Positions 41,411 to 51,033 are shown, counted from the first letter of the stretch. The stretch: 64,000 nucleotides of DNA from Planctomycetota bacterium (GCA_028280485.1 JANQLS010000132.1:28804-92803), one strand, 5' to 3'. Notes: generated from the letters alone by a model not told the origin. Numbers and translations are program-made.

Positions 41411-41487
41411 TGGTGGCGGCGGGCGGGCTTGAACCGCCGACCTCCGGGTTATGAATCCGGCGCTCTCGCCAACTGAGCTACGCCGCC
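41411..41487 (-). tRNA. tRNA-Met (CAT), elongator type, prophage integration site
   Basis: Minus-strand 77-nt cloverleaf: acceptor GGCGGCG/CGCCGCC, D-arm TAGCTCAGTTGGCGAGAGC, anticodon loop TTCATAA (anticodon CAT), T-arm GGCGGTTCAAGCCCGCC, and an encoded CCA tail (TGG at 41411..41413). The 1-72 pair is G-C, so it is not an initiator tRNA; an Ile2 (lysidine) identity is less likely but cannot be fully excluded. The 3' part is the phage-supplied copy of the att core. Confidence 0.93.
41417..41456 (-). repeat. attR: attR core inside tRNA-Met
   Basis: Identical over 40 bp to 1..40 and covering the tRNA from the anticodon loop to the acceptor stem. Bases beyond 41456 belong to the original host tRNA 5' half. 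Integration therefore kept the tRNA intact and delimits the prophage at about 41.4 kb. Confidence 0.93.
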
Positions 41488-41957
41488 ACGATTTCAGAAT
41501 TCTATTATTGGGTGAGCTGACTTAATTCCTAATTCAGCAGCTCTTTCTTTGGTGCTCGTCAGGGCCACTAATTGTGGTCGCTATTTATTGAATCATGAAC
41601 CTGATCGATAAAATATATTTTTTTCCGGGCACAAGAAAGAAGAATTTTAAGAATTTCAGGAGAATCAATTTCAAGGTGTTAGAATCTTAAATCGGGGAGA
41701 GGGATGTGGGTCCCTGCCTTCTTTCTTTTTCTCTCTCCTGCCCCTGAATCTTCAAGCTCTGAATTGTGGGAACTCTGGTCTTCTAAATAGGAAAAAGTAG
41801 AGAGGCCTGCCCTCCTTTCGACTTCCCCTTGAGCTGGTGGAGTCTCGAAACGCCCTATTATTTTAGCTTTATCCGAGGTTTTGCGCGGAGATTCAGAATC
41901 AGCGAAGCGAATTTATATCCTATTCTAGTACTGACTCCAAACTCTTTTTCAGGATCC
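41488..41957. other. Host intergenic region between tRNA-Met and comF
   Basis: About 470 bp (340 bp if the longer comF start is used). It must hold the leftward tRNA promoter and the comF promoter, but no strong consensus boxes, terminator or additional gene could be supported. Confidence 0.4.
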
Positions 41958-42728
41958 ATGTTCCAGAATTTCTTCTCTTCAATCTCAAAATTCAGACGAT
42001 TAGCTATAAACTCCTATTTAGATTTACTTTTTCCTCCTTTTTGCCGTTATTGTCGGTCGGAGCATGAAAGACCTGGAAATCCACTTTGTGCCCATTGCGA
42101 GGCCCACGTCGAATGGATTCATTTTCGCTGTCTTTTATGTGGTGCACCTGTATTAAATCCAGGAAAAGGTGAGAAATGTATAGAGTGTCGTGGGAGAAGA
42201 CTCTATTTCGACTCCAACAATTCCCTCGCTTTATATTCCGGAGTAATCAGGGATTTGATACTTCAATTTAAAAAACCAAATGACCCTGAAATATTGAATT
42301 ATTTCTCAGAATTAATAAGTGGCTTCATCCATCAAAATTCAGCGGTGAGGCTTCTTAAGAATTCAAATGCTCCAAGGAGAGAAGTCATTTTAGTGCCCAT
42401 TCCTACCCGTTTTTTTAAACGAGTGTTGAAGGGGGACCCGGCAATGGAAATGCTGACGCAATCGATTGGGAAGAGGCTGGGGTTTCAAGTTAAGAATTTA
42501 TTAAAACGCTCACGAAATGTTTCAAAACAATCTGAACTTAATCGAGAAAGTAGAATTAAAAATCAATCGAAGGTTTTTGTTGTCCGTAAGGCTGTTCCTA
42601 AAAACAGCTCCGTTATATTGATAGATGATGTTGTCACGACCTGTGCGACTATCTCTGATGCTGCTCGAGCTTTAAAGAAAGCTGGAGCTAGTTCAGTGCA
42701 TGTTTATTCGGTTGCTCGATCTATTTAG
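41958..42728 (+). CDS. comF: ComF family protein (amidophosphoribosyltransferase-like)
   Basis: 256 residues from ATG 41958, which has AGGA just upstream and gives the usual ComF length; the frame is open to 41829. A zinc-ribbon with four Cys pairs (CRYC, CAHC, CLLC, CIEC) lies in the first 80 residues. The phosphoribosyltransferase-type motif SSVILIDDVVTTCATISDAARALKKAGA is near the C-terminus, where the usual DDVxTTGaT Gly is Cys. VPIPTRFFKRVLKG and a following NRESRIKN segment are also typical. Family members act in DNA uptake or related DNA metabolism. Confidence 0.87.
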   Translation: MFQNFFSSISKFRRLAINSYLDLLFPPFCRYCRSEHERPGNPLCAHCEAHVEWIHFRCLLCGAPVLNPGKGEKCIECRGRRLYFDSNNSLALYSGVIRDLILQFKKPNDPEILNYFSELISGFIHQNSAVRLLKNSNAPRREVILVPIPTRFFKRVLKGDPAMEMLTQSIGKRLGFQVKNLLKRSRNVSKQSELNRESRIKNQSKVFVVRKAVPKNSSVILIDDVVTTCATISDAARALKKAGASSVHVYSVARSI

Positions 42729-42759
42729 TTAAAAGTAGGACGGAGCGAATCGATATCAG

Positions 42760-43317
42760 CTAGTTTAAACTGTTTAAATGCTCGATATGTGCTTTTCGAA
42801 TACCGGCAAAGTATTCGTGATATGTTGGTGCTTTGAAATCAGGATAGGTCCAAGGTAGTGCCTGGTATTTTCCCTTTGCAAATTGAAGGGTTATTTCTTC
42901 ATAAATTCCTGAGTTTCTATAGATTCGGTGCGAATAATCTTTGGTTGAAGCCAGAATAATTCTGCAATCGTTTAATAGGCCTGGGTCAATGTTGATAGGG
43001 CGATCCACAGTGGCTTCAGGGGATGACTTTGCCTCTTCTTCGATAGATATAGATTCAATTTTAATTGGAGCTAAGCCATCTTGCGGGAAATGAGATTTTA
43101 AAAAAAAGAATTTTCGAAACAGTGGTTCCCCCATCGTTTTCGAGTAAGTATGAGTCTGGGGGAATGGGTAGGTCGGGCTTTCTAACTTTTTGTCCAAAGG
43201 ACCAAAGTGGGTAGTAAGTTGTTCTTCAATCCATGAAAACCAACCTAAGTCGTTTACAAAAGTTCCAAAGAATAGTCGGGCTTTTGGTGCTTCTCTCAAA
43301 GACGGTAATGATTTCAC
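42760..43317 (-). CDS. DUF4416 family protein
   Basis: 185 residues. Clear family pattern: ARLFFGTFVNDLGWFSWIEEQLTTHFGPLDKKLESPTYPF, YSKTMGEPLFRKFFFLKS, RPINIDPGLLNDCRIILASTKDYSHRIYRNSGIYEEITLQF and LPWTYPDFKAPTYHEYFAGIR (key parts: NIDPGLL, STKDYSHRIY, LPWTYPDF). The function of DUF4416 is not known. It follows the fliN-like gene by 1 bp and is probably co-transcribed with it. Confidence 0.85.
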   Translation of the reverse strand: MKSLPSLREAPKARLFFGTFVNDLGWFSWIEEQLTTHFGPLDKKLESPTYPFPQTHTYSKTMGEPLFRKFFFLKSHFPQDGLAPIKIESISIEEEAKSSPEATVDRPINIDPGLLNDCRIILASTKDYSHRIYRNSGIYEEITLQFAKGKYQALPWTYPDFKAPTYHEYFAGIRKAHIEHLNSLN

Positions 43318-43318
43318 T

Positions 43319-43804
43319 TTAAGCGATCTCTTCTAATCTCTCCTTAACACCTTGAATTTCATCTATCCAAAGGCCAAATTGTTCACCAATTTTAATTGCT
43401 TTGCCCTGGCCAATCTTTCGATCATTTACAAAGAAATCTAGTGGCTCGTTATTGAGCTTTTGAAATGTGATAATTCCGTCTCGCTTTAAGCTGAGCACTT
43501 CGGAGAGAGACATTTCTTTCTCAGCTAAGACCGCAATTAATGGAAGCCTCATCTTTAGAACTCTTTCTAATGTCTCATCTTGAGACTCCCCAGGGGCTTG
43601 CTGAGAGTTGCTTTCCGCTTCAAAGGCAGCCAGCATCTCAGCCTCCGCATCGTGGAGCGATTCATCGCTCTCCCCGCTGTTCTCAAATGCCGCGAGCATC
43701 GCTGCTTCAGCTTCATCTATCTGATCTTGGGATTCTGGTTCAGCCATTTGTTCTAACCAATGGTTGGTGTTCAGTTTTAGTGATTTATTAGAGACTCCTT
43801 CCAT
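43319..43804 (-). CDS. FliN-like (SpoA domain) protein
   Basis: 161 residues. The C-terminal SpoA domain is clear: VLKMRLPLIAVLAEKEMSLSEVLSLKRDGIITFQKLNNEPLDFFVNDRKIGQGKAIKIGEQFGLWIDEI (key part VNDRKIGQGKAIKIGEQFG), as in the C-ring protein FliN. The N-terminal 70 residues contain a duplicated motif (DEAEAAMLAAFE, HDAEAEMLAAFE) that may bind a partner. No other flagellar genes are in the window. The usual Gly in KxGxII is Asp (RDGII). Flagellar switch role is likely but unproven here. Confidence 0.8.
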   Translation of the reverse strand: MEGVSNKSLKLNTNHWLEQMAEPESQDQIDEAEAAMLAAFENSGESDESLHDAEAEMLAAFEAESNSQQAPGESQDETLERVLKMRLPLIAVLAEKEMSLSEVLSLKRDGIITFQKLNNEPLDFFVNDRKIGQGKAIKIGEQFGLWIDEIQGVKERLEEIA

Positions 43805-44094
43805 TATTATCGGACACCCCTCCTACGACCCTTAAACATTTGTAAGTGAAAGCGAAAATTGGTCGATCTATTTATTGTGGCCGGTTTTAAGAGCCCTTGG
43901 GAAAGCGATTGTGGGAGGGCTTGATTATTATCGGACAAGATCTAGAATGGTACGCTTCGATTTTTCACTTATTACTCTACTTGCGGGCTTTTTTGGGGCT
44001 GCTGTTGAGGATTTAGTACGAGAGAGTGAAAACTTGGCGGGAAGACCCAACTTGTTTATATATCTTAACTTTGGTCAATTTGAAAGGTTGAGCT

Positions 44095-44427
44095 TTGTCC
44101 ATCGAAATTACTGAAGCACTGATTTCACATATTGCTACGTTGGCTCGGTTGGGATTGTCGGAATCAGAGATCGCCGAAATCCAAGGTCATTTCGAAAAAG
44201 TACTCCACTATGTAGAGGCTCTAGATAAGTTGGATACTGAGTCGGTTGATCCCTCAATTTTCACCAACGATGCGATAAATATGCTCGAACAGGACTCACC
44301 CCACGCTCCCTTGGGACAAGAGCTTGCGTTGAAAAATGGACCAGAAGTCGACGAAGATAGCTTTTTAGTTCCCCGAATTATTGCCGAAGCTGGAAATGAG
44401 GCCGGCGGTGGAAAGGCTTCCCCATGA
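44095..44427 (+). CDS. gatC: Asp-tRNA(Asn)/Glu-tRNA(Gln) amidotransferase subunit C
   Basis: 110 residues from TTG 44095, with AAGG nine bases upstream. Family pattern: ALISHIATLARLGLSESEIAEIQGHFEKVLHYVEALDKLDTESVDPSI and EDSFLVPRII. GatC stabilises the GatA-GatB complex that converts misacylated Glu-tRNA(Gln) or Asp-tRNA(Asn). First gene of gatCAB; the stop overlaps gatA (ATGA). A short Gly-rich tail (NEAGGGKASP) is extra. Upstream, 43805..44094 holds no convincing gene. Confidence 0.93.
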   Translation: MSIEITEALISHIATLARLGLSESEIAEIQGHFEKVLHYVEALDKLDTESVDPSIFTNDAINMLEQDSPHAPLGQELALKNGPEVDEDSFLVPRIIAEAGNEAGGGKASP

Positions 44428-45896
44428 CTGAAAATACGAGTAAAAGTGCGGTCGAGATTCACAATAAGATCAAGGAAGGGAGCCTGACATCGGTTGGAGT
44501 TGTTCAGGAAGTTTTTCAAGCGATTTCGAACACAGATTCCAAGCTTGAGGCATTCACTGAAGTCTACAAAGAGAGTGCATTAGAAGCGGCGAAAAAAATT
44601 GACCAGCAAATTGCAGCCGGTGAGGACCCTGGCCCTTTGGCGGGTGTCCCTTTTTCGATTAAGGCAAATATTTGTTCGCAAGAAGGAGAGACTGATGCCG
44701 CCAGTCAAATATTAAAAGGATTTAATTCTCCATACCCAGCTACAGTTGTTAACAAACTTATCGAGGCTGGTGGTGTCTTGATTGGCAAGACAAATATGGA
44801 CGAGTTCGGGATGGGGTCCTCTACTGAGAACTCCTCCAAATCTACAACTAAGAACCCTTGGGATACTGGTTGTGTTCCTGGCGGGTCGTCTGGAGGAGCG
44901 GCATCTGCAGCAAGTGCTTACGGTTATATTCATCTCGGTTCAGATACTGGGGGGTCTATACGACAGCCATCTTCTTATTGTGGAGTTACGGGTTTGAAGC
45001 CCACCTATGGACGCGTTAGTCGATTCGGATTATTAGCCTTTGCAAGCTCATTAGACCAAATTGGCCCAATTTCTAGAACGGCTGAAGAATGCGCTTTAGC
45101 TCTATCGATTATTTCTGGAAAAGACCCTCGGGATTCCACTTCCGCTGAGGTACCACATGAAAATTATTTAGAAAACCTAACTACCGAAATCGAAGGAAGC
45201 ACCCTCGGGATCCCCAAAGAGTATTTTGAGGAAGGAATCGAGCCAGAAGTTCGTCAGAGAATTGAGGAAACTATAGATCAGTATCGAGCCCTTGGGGTAG
45301 GTATTGAAGAAGTTTCATTGCCTCATACTTCTTATGCAAATCCAACCTATGTTTTGATTTCTGCGGCTGAGGCTAGCTCTAATCTCTCTCGCTACGATGG
45401 TATTCACTATGGGCATCGAAGCGATCAGTCTGTAGATCTCGAGCAGCTCTATTCCAACTCACGAGGAGAGGGATTCGGTCCCGAGGTGAAGCGGAGAATC
45501 TTAGTGGGGACCTTCGTTTTAAGTTCTGGGTATTACGATGCTTTCTATCGGAAGGCGATGAAGGTAAGGCGTCTAATTAGAAAAGACTTTGAGGATGTAT
45601 TCAAGAAAGTAGACGCAGTCATTTGCCCGACCTCACCCGTTCCTGCGTTTCCCCTGGGTTCTCGATTAGATGACCCACTTAAGCTGTATTTAGTGGATAT
45701 TTTGACGGTTTCGGCAAACCTTGCTGGAATCCCTGGGATATCTTTTCCCTGTGGATTTACAAGTGCGGGACTTCCAGTAGGAACGCAACTTTTGGGTCGT
45801 CCCTTTGAAGAAAGCCGCCTCTTATCGCTTGTCCACGCATTTCAATCTCAGTCTGACCATCATCTTCGTCGCCCACCTGTTTTGGAAGGTTCTTGA
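44424..45896 (+). CDS. gatA: Amidotransferase subunit A
   Basis: 490 residues, full length. The amidase signature is clear: GVPFSIKANICSQEGETDAASQIL, GKTNMDEFGMGSSTENS, then VPGGSSGGAASAASAYGYIHLGSDTGGSIRQPS with the catalytic Ser-cisSer-Lys triad (Lys in SIKAN, Ser in GGSSGG and DTGGSIR). It releases ammonia from glutamine for the GatB reaction. Overlaps gatC by 4 bp and is 1 bp from gatB. Confidence 0.97.
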   Translation: MTENTSKSAVEIHNKIKEGSLTSVGVVQEVFQAISNTDSKLEAFTEVYKESALEAAKKIDQQIAAGEDPGPLAGVPFSIKANICSQEGETDAASQILKGFNSPYPATVVNKLIEAGGVLIGKTNMDEFGMGSSTENSSKSTTKNPWDTGCVPGGSSGGAASAASAYGYIHLGSDTGGSIRQPSSYCGVTGLKPTYGRVSRFGLLAFASSLDQIGPISRTAEECALALSIISGKDPRDSTSAEVPHENYLENLTTEIEGSTLGIPKEYFEEGIEPEVRQRIEETIDQYRALGVGIEEVSLPHTSYANPTYVLISAAEASSNLSRYDGIHYGHRSDQSVDLEQLYSNSRGEGFGPEVKRRILVGTFVLSSGYYDAFYRKAMKVRRLIRKDFEDVFKKVDAVICPTSPVPAFPLGSRLDDPLKLYLVDILTVSANLAGIPGISFPCGFTSAGLPVGTQLLGRPFEESRLLSLVHAFQSQSDHHLRRPPVLEGS

Positions 45897-45897
45897 A

Positions 45898-47364
45898 ATG
45901 GCACAAAAATCAAAAACCCAATCAATTGCGAGTCATCCAAAGTGGGAAGCTGTTCTTGGTCTTGAAGTGCACGTTCAACTGCAAACTCAGACTAAAATAT
46001 TCTGTCGATGTCCAAATTCGTACGGCCAAAGCCCTAATGCACTGACTTGCCCCACGTGCTTGGGCCTTCCTGGAGCTCTCCCTGTCTTGAATGAAAAGGT
46101 AGTAGAGTTGGCAGCGATTGCGGGTTTGGCTCTTGGAAGTAAAGTCGCAGAATTTACCAAGTTCGATCGTAAAAATTATTTCTATCCAGACCTTCCCAAG
46201 GGATACCAAATCTCTCAATTTGACCAACCGATTTGTGAAGGAGGTGAGGTTCAAATTCAAGTTGATGGAAAAGAGAAAACCATTCGCCTTGTGCGAATGC
46301 ACCTCGAAGAGGATGCCGGTAAAAATATTCACATCGAGGGTAAGCCGCAAAGTCGAGTTGACCTCAATCGTGCCGGTGTGCCATTGCTAGAAATCGTCTC
46401 AGAACCTGACCTTCGATCTCCCCTTGAAGCTGCGACTTACATGAGAAAGCTTCGAACGACGATGCTGTACCTTGGGGTGAGTGACTGCAATATGGAGGAG
46501 GGGTCCCTAAGGTGTGATTGTAATATTTCAATTCGTCCCAGGGGATCTACTGAACTTGGAACGCGGACTGAATTAAAAAACATTAATTCGTTCTCATTCG
46601 TTCAAAGTGCGTGTGAATATGAAATCTCGCGCCAAATTCAAATGCGGGAAGCAGGTCGTGAAATCATCCAAGAAACTCGACTTTATGATTCAGTTAAAAA
46701 TGAAACACGATCTATGCGAGGTAAAGAAGAAGCTCACGATTATCGATACTTCCCAGAACCTGATCTAACTCCAGTAACGATATCTAAAGAAGATTTAAAC
46801 ACTTATAAGAAGGGGCTCCCTGAACTTCCTGACCAAGCTTTTGAGCGACTTACTTCGGATCTCGATTTGCCCCAGTACGATGCTGAAGTTTTAACTCAGG
46901 ACCCTGAGGTACTTCGTTACTTTGATTCCTGTCGCGAAGAGATTGATGAACCCAAAAAAATCTCAAATTGGATTATCAATGATGTATTTCAGCGCATGAA
47001 CGAGATGAAGGTGGGGATAGGCTCCCTTGGGTTACCCCCTGAGCGATTAGTGGGTATTATTCGCTCCGTTGAAGAGAAAAAGGTGAGTGTTGCTAATGGT
47101 CGAGAAGTTCTGAAAAAAATGTTCGGAAACGATCAGCCAATAGAGAAGATCATAGAAGAAATGGGAGTAGGGATGATCAGCGATGACGGATTGATAGAGT
47201 CTGCTTTGGCTGAAGCTATGGAAGAGCATCCTCATGTCGTCGAAGATATTAAGAACGGAAAAGATGCGGCTAAGAACTTTTTAATGGGGCAAGTCATGAA
47301 GCGAACTCGCGGTAAGGCTAACCCAGGGCAAGTTATGAAGCTTATTCAAGAACGGATACTTTAA
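45898..47364 (+). CDS. gatB: Amidotransferase subunit B
   Basis: 488 residues from ATG 45898, one base after the gatA stop; the frame is open 93 bp further upstream but that would overlap gatA. Family landmarks: WEAVLGLEVHVQLQTQTKIFC, CPTCLGLPGALPVLN, KNYFYPDLPKGYQISQFDQPI, HLEEDAGK, DLNRAGVPLLEIVSEPD, the zinc site near EGSLRCDCNIS and the C-terminal GatB/YqeY domain (GREVLKKMFGND ... NPGQVMKLIQERI). It phosphorylates and amidates the misacylated tRNA. A strong terminator follows. Confidence 0.97.
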   Translation: MAQKSKTQSIASHPKWEAVLGLEVHVQLQTQTKIFCRCPNSYGQSPNALTCPTCLGLPGALPVLNEKVVELAAIAGLALGSKVAEFTKFDRKNYFYPDLPKGYQISQFDQPICEGGEVQIQVDGKEKTIRLVRMHLEEDAGKNIHIEGKPQSRVDLNRAGVPLLEIVSEPDLRSPLEAATYMRKLRTTMLYLGVSDCNMEEGSLRCDCNISIRPRGSTELGTRTELKNINSFSFVQSACEYEISRQIQMREAGREIIQETRLYDSVKNETRSMRGKEEAHDYRYFPEPDLTPVTISKEDLNTYKKGLPELPDQAFERLTSDLDLPQYDAEVLTQDPEVLRYFDSCREEIDEPKKISNWIINDVFQRMNEMKVGIGSLGLPPERLVGIIRSVEEKKVSVANGREVLKKMFGNDQPIEKIIEEMGVGMISDDGLIESALAEAMEEHPHVVEDIKNGKDAAKNFLMGQVMKRTRGKANPGQVMKLIQERIL

Positions 47365-47377
47365 TAGTAGCAAAATA

Positions 47378-47440
47378 GAGGACTACCAAGGGTTCACATC
47401 GCCCTGGCACTGTAAGCCCTTGGTGGTCCTCTTTTTTTTA
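47378..47440 (+). terminator. Terminator of the gatCAB operon
   Basis: A 15-bp stem (GAGGACTACCAAGGG, 47378..47392, with CCCTTGGTGGTCCTC, 47417..47431, one wobble) is followed by eight T. The rest of the gap to 47739 contains no gene. Confidence 0.93.
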
Positions 47441-47739
47441 CCTCAAATCGATATTTTTCATTTCTCTACGTTTGGGTCTGGTCATTGATTCTGCTCAGAA
47501 TATTTTCCGGAGAGGGTAAAGTTTTTAGTTATCGATTTTTACTTTTGAGAGTTTAAGAAGGACTTCCTAAGGACTTTTATTCTCGGTAGGGGAGATAGCC
47601 CAAGGGCTCGATTGAATTAATTGTGGAATTCCTAAGCAGTGAAGTTTATTGAATTAGTGGCTCCCCAAGGGCTCCATTTGGAGGAGTGGGGAGTTTGAGT
47701 TAGGGGAGTTTTGTGTGGGGTATCCGAGCGTTGAGTTTT

Positions 47740-50700
47740 TTACTTTGGTAAGTCATATCCTGTTAGCACACGATTGCTATCTAACAGGATGAGTTTGCTT
47801 TGAAAGAGCCCTCGGGAAATGATTTTGTTGTTTTTGCTGGGTTGGGAAATCCAAGCCGCCTGGAGTTCTTCCCCGTCAAGGAGTTGAAAGTGTCCGTTTT
47901 GTTGAATCACGGCAACTTTCTCTCCGTATTCTTTCACAGCTCCCAAGCCACCCAGCTTTAGGTTTTCTCGCGAGCCTAAGCTTTGAATTTCTCGAGAGAT
48001 TAAATTTGTTAAAATTGCCTGCCCCTGATCATTTACGGACAAAACCCGATGGGATTTTGGAAGAAAGGCCACGAAAGGGGAGCCCTTGGGAAAGTCATCT
48101 ACCCTTAGGGGGTGTCCGTCTTTGAGGGTGTAGGTGTGGATTTGTCCTTTTTGGTTGAGGAAGGCCAAGATTTCTGGATCAACCCCTCCCAAGGGATAAG
48201 GACCACTGCTGATTTTGGATCCCAGATTGACTTTCCAATGAGTTTCTTTCGTTTTCAAATCAACGAGGAACATCTGGTTCTTTTTCGTGACTCCCAAGAC
48301 CCGGTTTTTCCCACCGTATTGAAGCTGATCTAAGCCCTCGGGAACTAAAAATGAACTTACGATGCGGTGGCTTCGAGGATCGTAGGTCAAGATCTTCCCT
48401 GAAGTCGTCTCTAACGCAATTCGTTGGCTGCTTTCTAAATGAGCGACCTGAGAGGTGATCAACGCATTCGTCTTCAGCGGAGCCCCCTTGAGGTGCCCTG
48501 ATTTATAGCGACGAATTTCACCATTATTCAGTAACAAGATGAGATAAGAATCACAAACGATCGGCTCCGAGATGGGCTGAGTCAAATCTCTCGCCAGGTA
48601 GAGGGCTTTTTGATCGCCGGTCATCGGATCCAGTTGATAGACACTCCCCGAGTTTGTGAGAGTATAAACACCCATTTTCGTACTTAGAATTGATTTCGGC
48701 GAATCGTCGAGGTCCGGATTCTTTTTCCACAATGGAACCTGAGAAAGAACGATTTTTACCTGCGGTCCTGCATCGAACTTGATTTTGAATCTCTTCGAAT
48801 GAAACCCAATCTTCTCTGCAAAAACCGTTAAATCTTCACCCGCCGGTACTTCTAATTCACAGGGGGTCGTCAGCAAGCGCCCGTCCCGAGTTTTCAAAGT
48901 CACCTGGAGAGGTGCGCTCGAAATATGAATCGGAAAACTCGCCTGGGAGGCCCATCTTGATTTCGGGAATTTTTTAACGAGAAGCTTTAAGGTGTCTGTT
49001 GTTTCCCTAAGCTTTCCTTCTTTTCGATATTTTAACGAACGCTCGAACAGGCTTTCGGCATCGGTGTCTTCTTTTGAAGACTCCTCATAGAGTTGGTTCG
49101 CTTTTATTTTTACAGCATCATCGGCTGGTAACGAGCTCAATAGCTTGAGCTTTGTTTTCGCCGTCGCTAATTTTCCCTGACTGAGTAATTGAGTGATCTC
49201 ATCCAAAATAGAATTTTTATGCTGAGATCTTAATTCTTTCAGATGGCTACAAGCATCCGTAAAAGTTTTCCCAAGTGCTTTCGCTTCCAATCGGAAGAAA
49301 CTCAAGGGATGGGAACGGATGAAAGCCTCAGCTTTCTCACTTAACGAATGGAGTTCTCTTTCACGTGGCCCCGGGATGATTAGATTCTCCTCGCCCAAAG
49401 TCTGGGGGAGATTGGAAAGACTCTTTGCATCTAAGGCACGCGATTGTTCTCGCCGAATGTCATCCAACAAGAAGTAAGTGTAGAGCTGATAGCAGAGCGC
49501 GGCCACTACCAGAAGCAAACAAGCTCTCAAGGCAAAGCGTTTCTTCTTTACCATTCGTTCTTTTTCGACACCACTGGGAGGCGTCTTCGAATACTTGTAG
49601 AGATGAGAGCGACTCGAATCCATCCGCAGGATTTTGTCGACAAGCATCGAGCCCTTATCGATATTTCCATTTTGAATGTAGTGAAGAGCTAAGCTCTCCA
49701 TTTCATCTAAAGCTTCAGCGTATTGATTAAAATCTAGCAAAAGGTTGATTCGCTTACGGATGAGCGTCGGCTGGCCGGGGAGCGCTTCTAATGCGGTTTG
49801 AACAATCTCAAAAGCGAGTTCACTTTCCCCTAAATCCTTTGCGCGTCCACGAACGTAATCGCAGAGTTCCATGATTGCTTTTAAATCTTTAGATTCGACA
49901 AGCAAGTCTAAAAGTTGATGGAGAGTCTCTCGGTGATCGGGATCCACCTCTAACGCATTTTTATAGAGCTTGATCGCCTCTTGAGATTGGCCATGGGCGT
50001 GACGTTCGTTGGCTTCCGTGTGATAGATCCTTAGGATCTTTTCACCGATCATCGTGTGATTCCCAGAGAGCTTAAGCCCCTCAAAATAGGCTTGAAGTGC
50101 TTGACCCCTTTTACCCATTTGAAAAAGGGTATCTCCGATGAAATTGAATTGAATAACCGCTTCTTCAACTTTATCTAAATGTAAAAGCAGTTGAGCGAAT
50201 TTCTGACGAACTAAAAGCTCGTCGGCCCCGTATTTAATTGCGGTCTTGTAGATCGGTATGTAGCGTTCAGCCTCGTCTAACGAAAGCGTCGTAGGATCGG
50301 TATTTCTAATCTCGGGTAATAGCGTTTTCTTAATCCAACCTTCTTGCAGACATTCGATAATTCTAATTTCGATGTAATTTGCAAAAAGGTTTGAGACTTC
50401 GATGACCGTGCTTAAATCTCTGAACCCATCTAACAAGGGAAAGATCTGCTTCAGGCCCAGGTCATCGTGTTGAGTCGCCATGCCGCGCTCAGTCAATACG
50501 AAAACTTCCTTGCTATCAGGAATGAATTGACTGATTTTCTTATGATCTTGAATACGATTTCGGGTCGCCTTAAGAACATCTTCTAATGCGATAGGGTGAT
50601 TAGCGACCAGACTCTTTGAGCCGATGAGCTTTTCGGGGATATGATCTCTTTGAAAGAAGATCGAGCCCTGATTATCTTCAGCGACATGCAGAATCTCTTC

Positions 50701-51033
50701 GATAAGCTGGTTGCAGACTAAGAACTCAAAATCAGACTGGTCGATGAGGCCTTGAGTTTGAAGGGCTTCAGCTAAAACATTCGATTGAAGGTTTGTCGAT
50801 TGAAGAATCGATTCGAGGTGCGAAGAATCAAACTTTGAGTCCCTTTGTTGAAGAATACTCAATGAATGTAGATCCACCTTACCCAGGAATTTCTCACTGG
50901 TGAGATAGATCTTCTGGTTCTCGATATAGATCTCGAAGGTGTCTTCTTTTTGACAGAGAATTAAGGTTCCAACCTCGTTCTTCTGGCTCGATGTTTCGAG
51001 CATGCTGAGGAGTTTGGATAAATTAGTTTCCAT
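47740..51033 (-). CDS. DUF4388-TPR-PEGA-propeller membrane protein
   Basis: 1097 residues. Residues 1-125 look like DUF4388 (QKNEVGTLILCQKEDTFEIYIENQKIYLTSEKFLG, and ALQTQGLIDQSDFEFLVCNQLIEEILHV), a domain of regulatory proteins. Residues about 245-470 are TPR-like (AIKYGADELLVRQKFAQLLLHLDKVEEA, AIKLYKNALEVDPDHRETLHQLLDLLVE). One membrane helix is near 497-515 (FALRACLLLVVAALCYQLYTYFLL). After a second helical segment comes a PEGA-like domain (LEVPAGEDLTVFAEKIGFHSKRF, about 735) and a C-terminal PQQ-like propeller (VYTLTNSGSVYQLDPMTGDQKALY). A trans-envelope scaffold or sensor is plausible. It overlaps the upstream gene by 11 bp. Confidence 0.8.
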   Translation of the reverse strand: METNLSKLLSMLETSSQKNEVGTLILCQKEDTFEIYIENQKIYLTSEKFLGKVDLHSLSILQQRDSKFDSSHLESILQSTNLQSNVLAEALQTQGLIDQSDFEFLVCNQLIEEILHVAEDNQGSIFFQRDHIPEKLIGSKSLVANHPIALEDVLKATRNRIQDHKKISQFIPDSKEVFVLTERGMATQHDDLGLKQIFPLLDGFRDLSTVIEVSNLFANYIEIRIIECLQEGWIKKTLLPEIRNTDPTTLSLDEAERYIPIYKTAIKYGADELLVRQKFAQLLLHLDKVEEAVIQFNFIGDTLFQMGKRGQALQAYFEGLKLSGNHTMIGEKILRIYHTEANERHAHGQSQEAIKLYKNALEVDPDHRETLHQLLDLLVESKDLKAIMELCDYVRGRAKDLGESELAFEIVQTALEALPGQPTLIRKRINLLLDFNQYAEALDEMESLALHYIQNGNIDKGSMLVDKILRMDSSRSHLYKYSKTPPSGVEKERMVKKKRFALRACLLLVVAALCYQLYTYFLLDDIRREQSRALDAKSLSNLPQTLGEENLIIPGPRERELHSLSEKAEAFIRSHPLSFFRLEAKALGKTFTDACSHLKELRSQHKNSILDEITQLLSQGKLATAKTKLKLLSSLPADDAVKIKANQLYEESSKEDTDAESLFERSLKYRKEGKLRETTDTLKLLVKKFPKSRWASQASFPIHISSAPLQVTLKTRDGRLLTTPCELEVPAGEDLTVFAEKIGFHSKRFKIKFDAGPQVKIVLSQVPLWKKNPDLDDSPKSILSTKMGVYTLTNSGSVYQLDPMTGDQKALYLARDLTQPISEPIVCDSYLILLLNNGEIRRYKSGHLKGAPLKTNALITSQVAHLESSQRIALETTSGKILTYDPRSHRIVSSFLVPEGLDQLQYGGKNRVLGVTKKNQMFLVDLKTKETHWKVNLGSKISSGPYPLGGVDPEILAFLNQKGQIHTYTLKDGHPLRVDDFPKGSPFVAFLPKSHRVLSVNDQGQAILTNLISREIQSLGSRENLKLGGLGAVKEYGEKVAVIQQNGHFQLLDGEELQAAWISQPSKNNKIISRGLFQSKLILLDSNRVLTGYDLPK

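Noticed and set aside
43875..44114. 79-codon frame before gatC
   Set aside because: Overlaps the gatC start, has no ribosome-binding site and gives no recognisable product.
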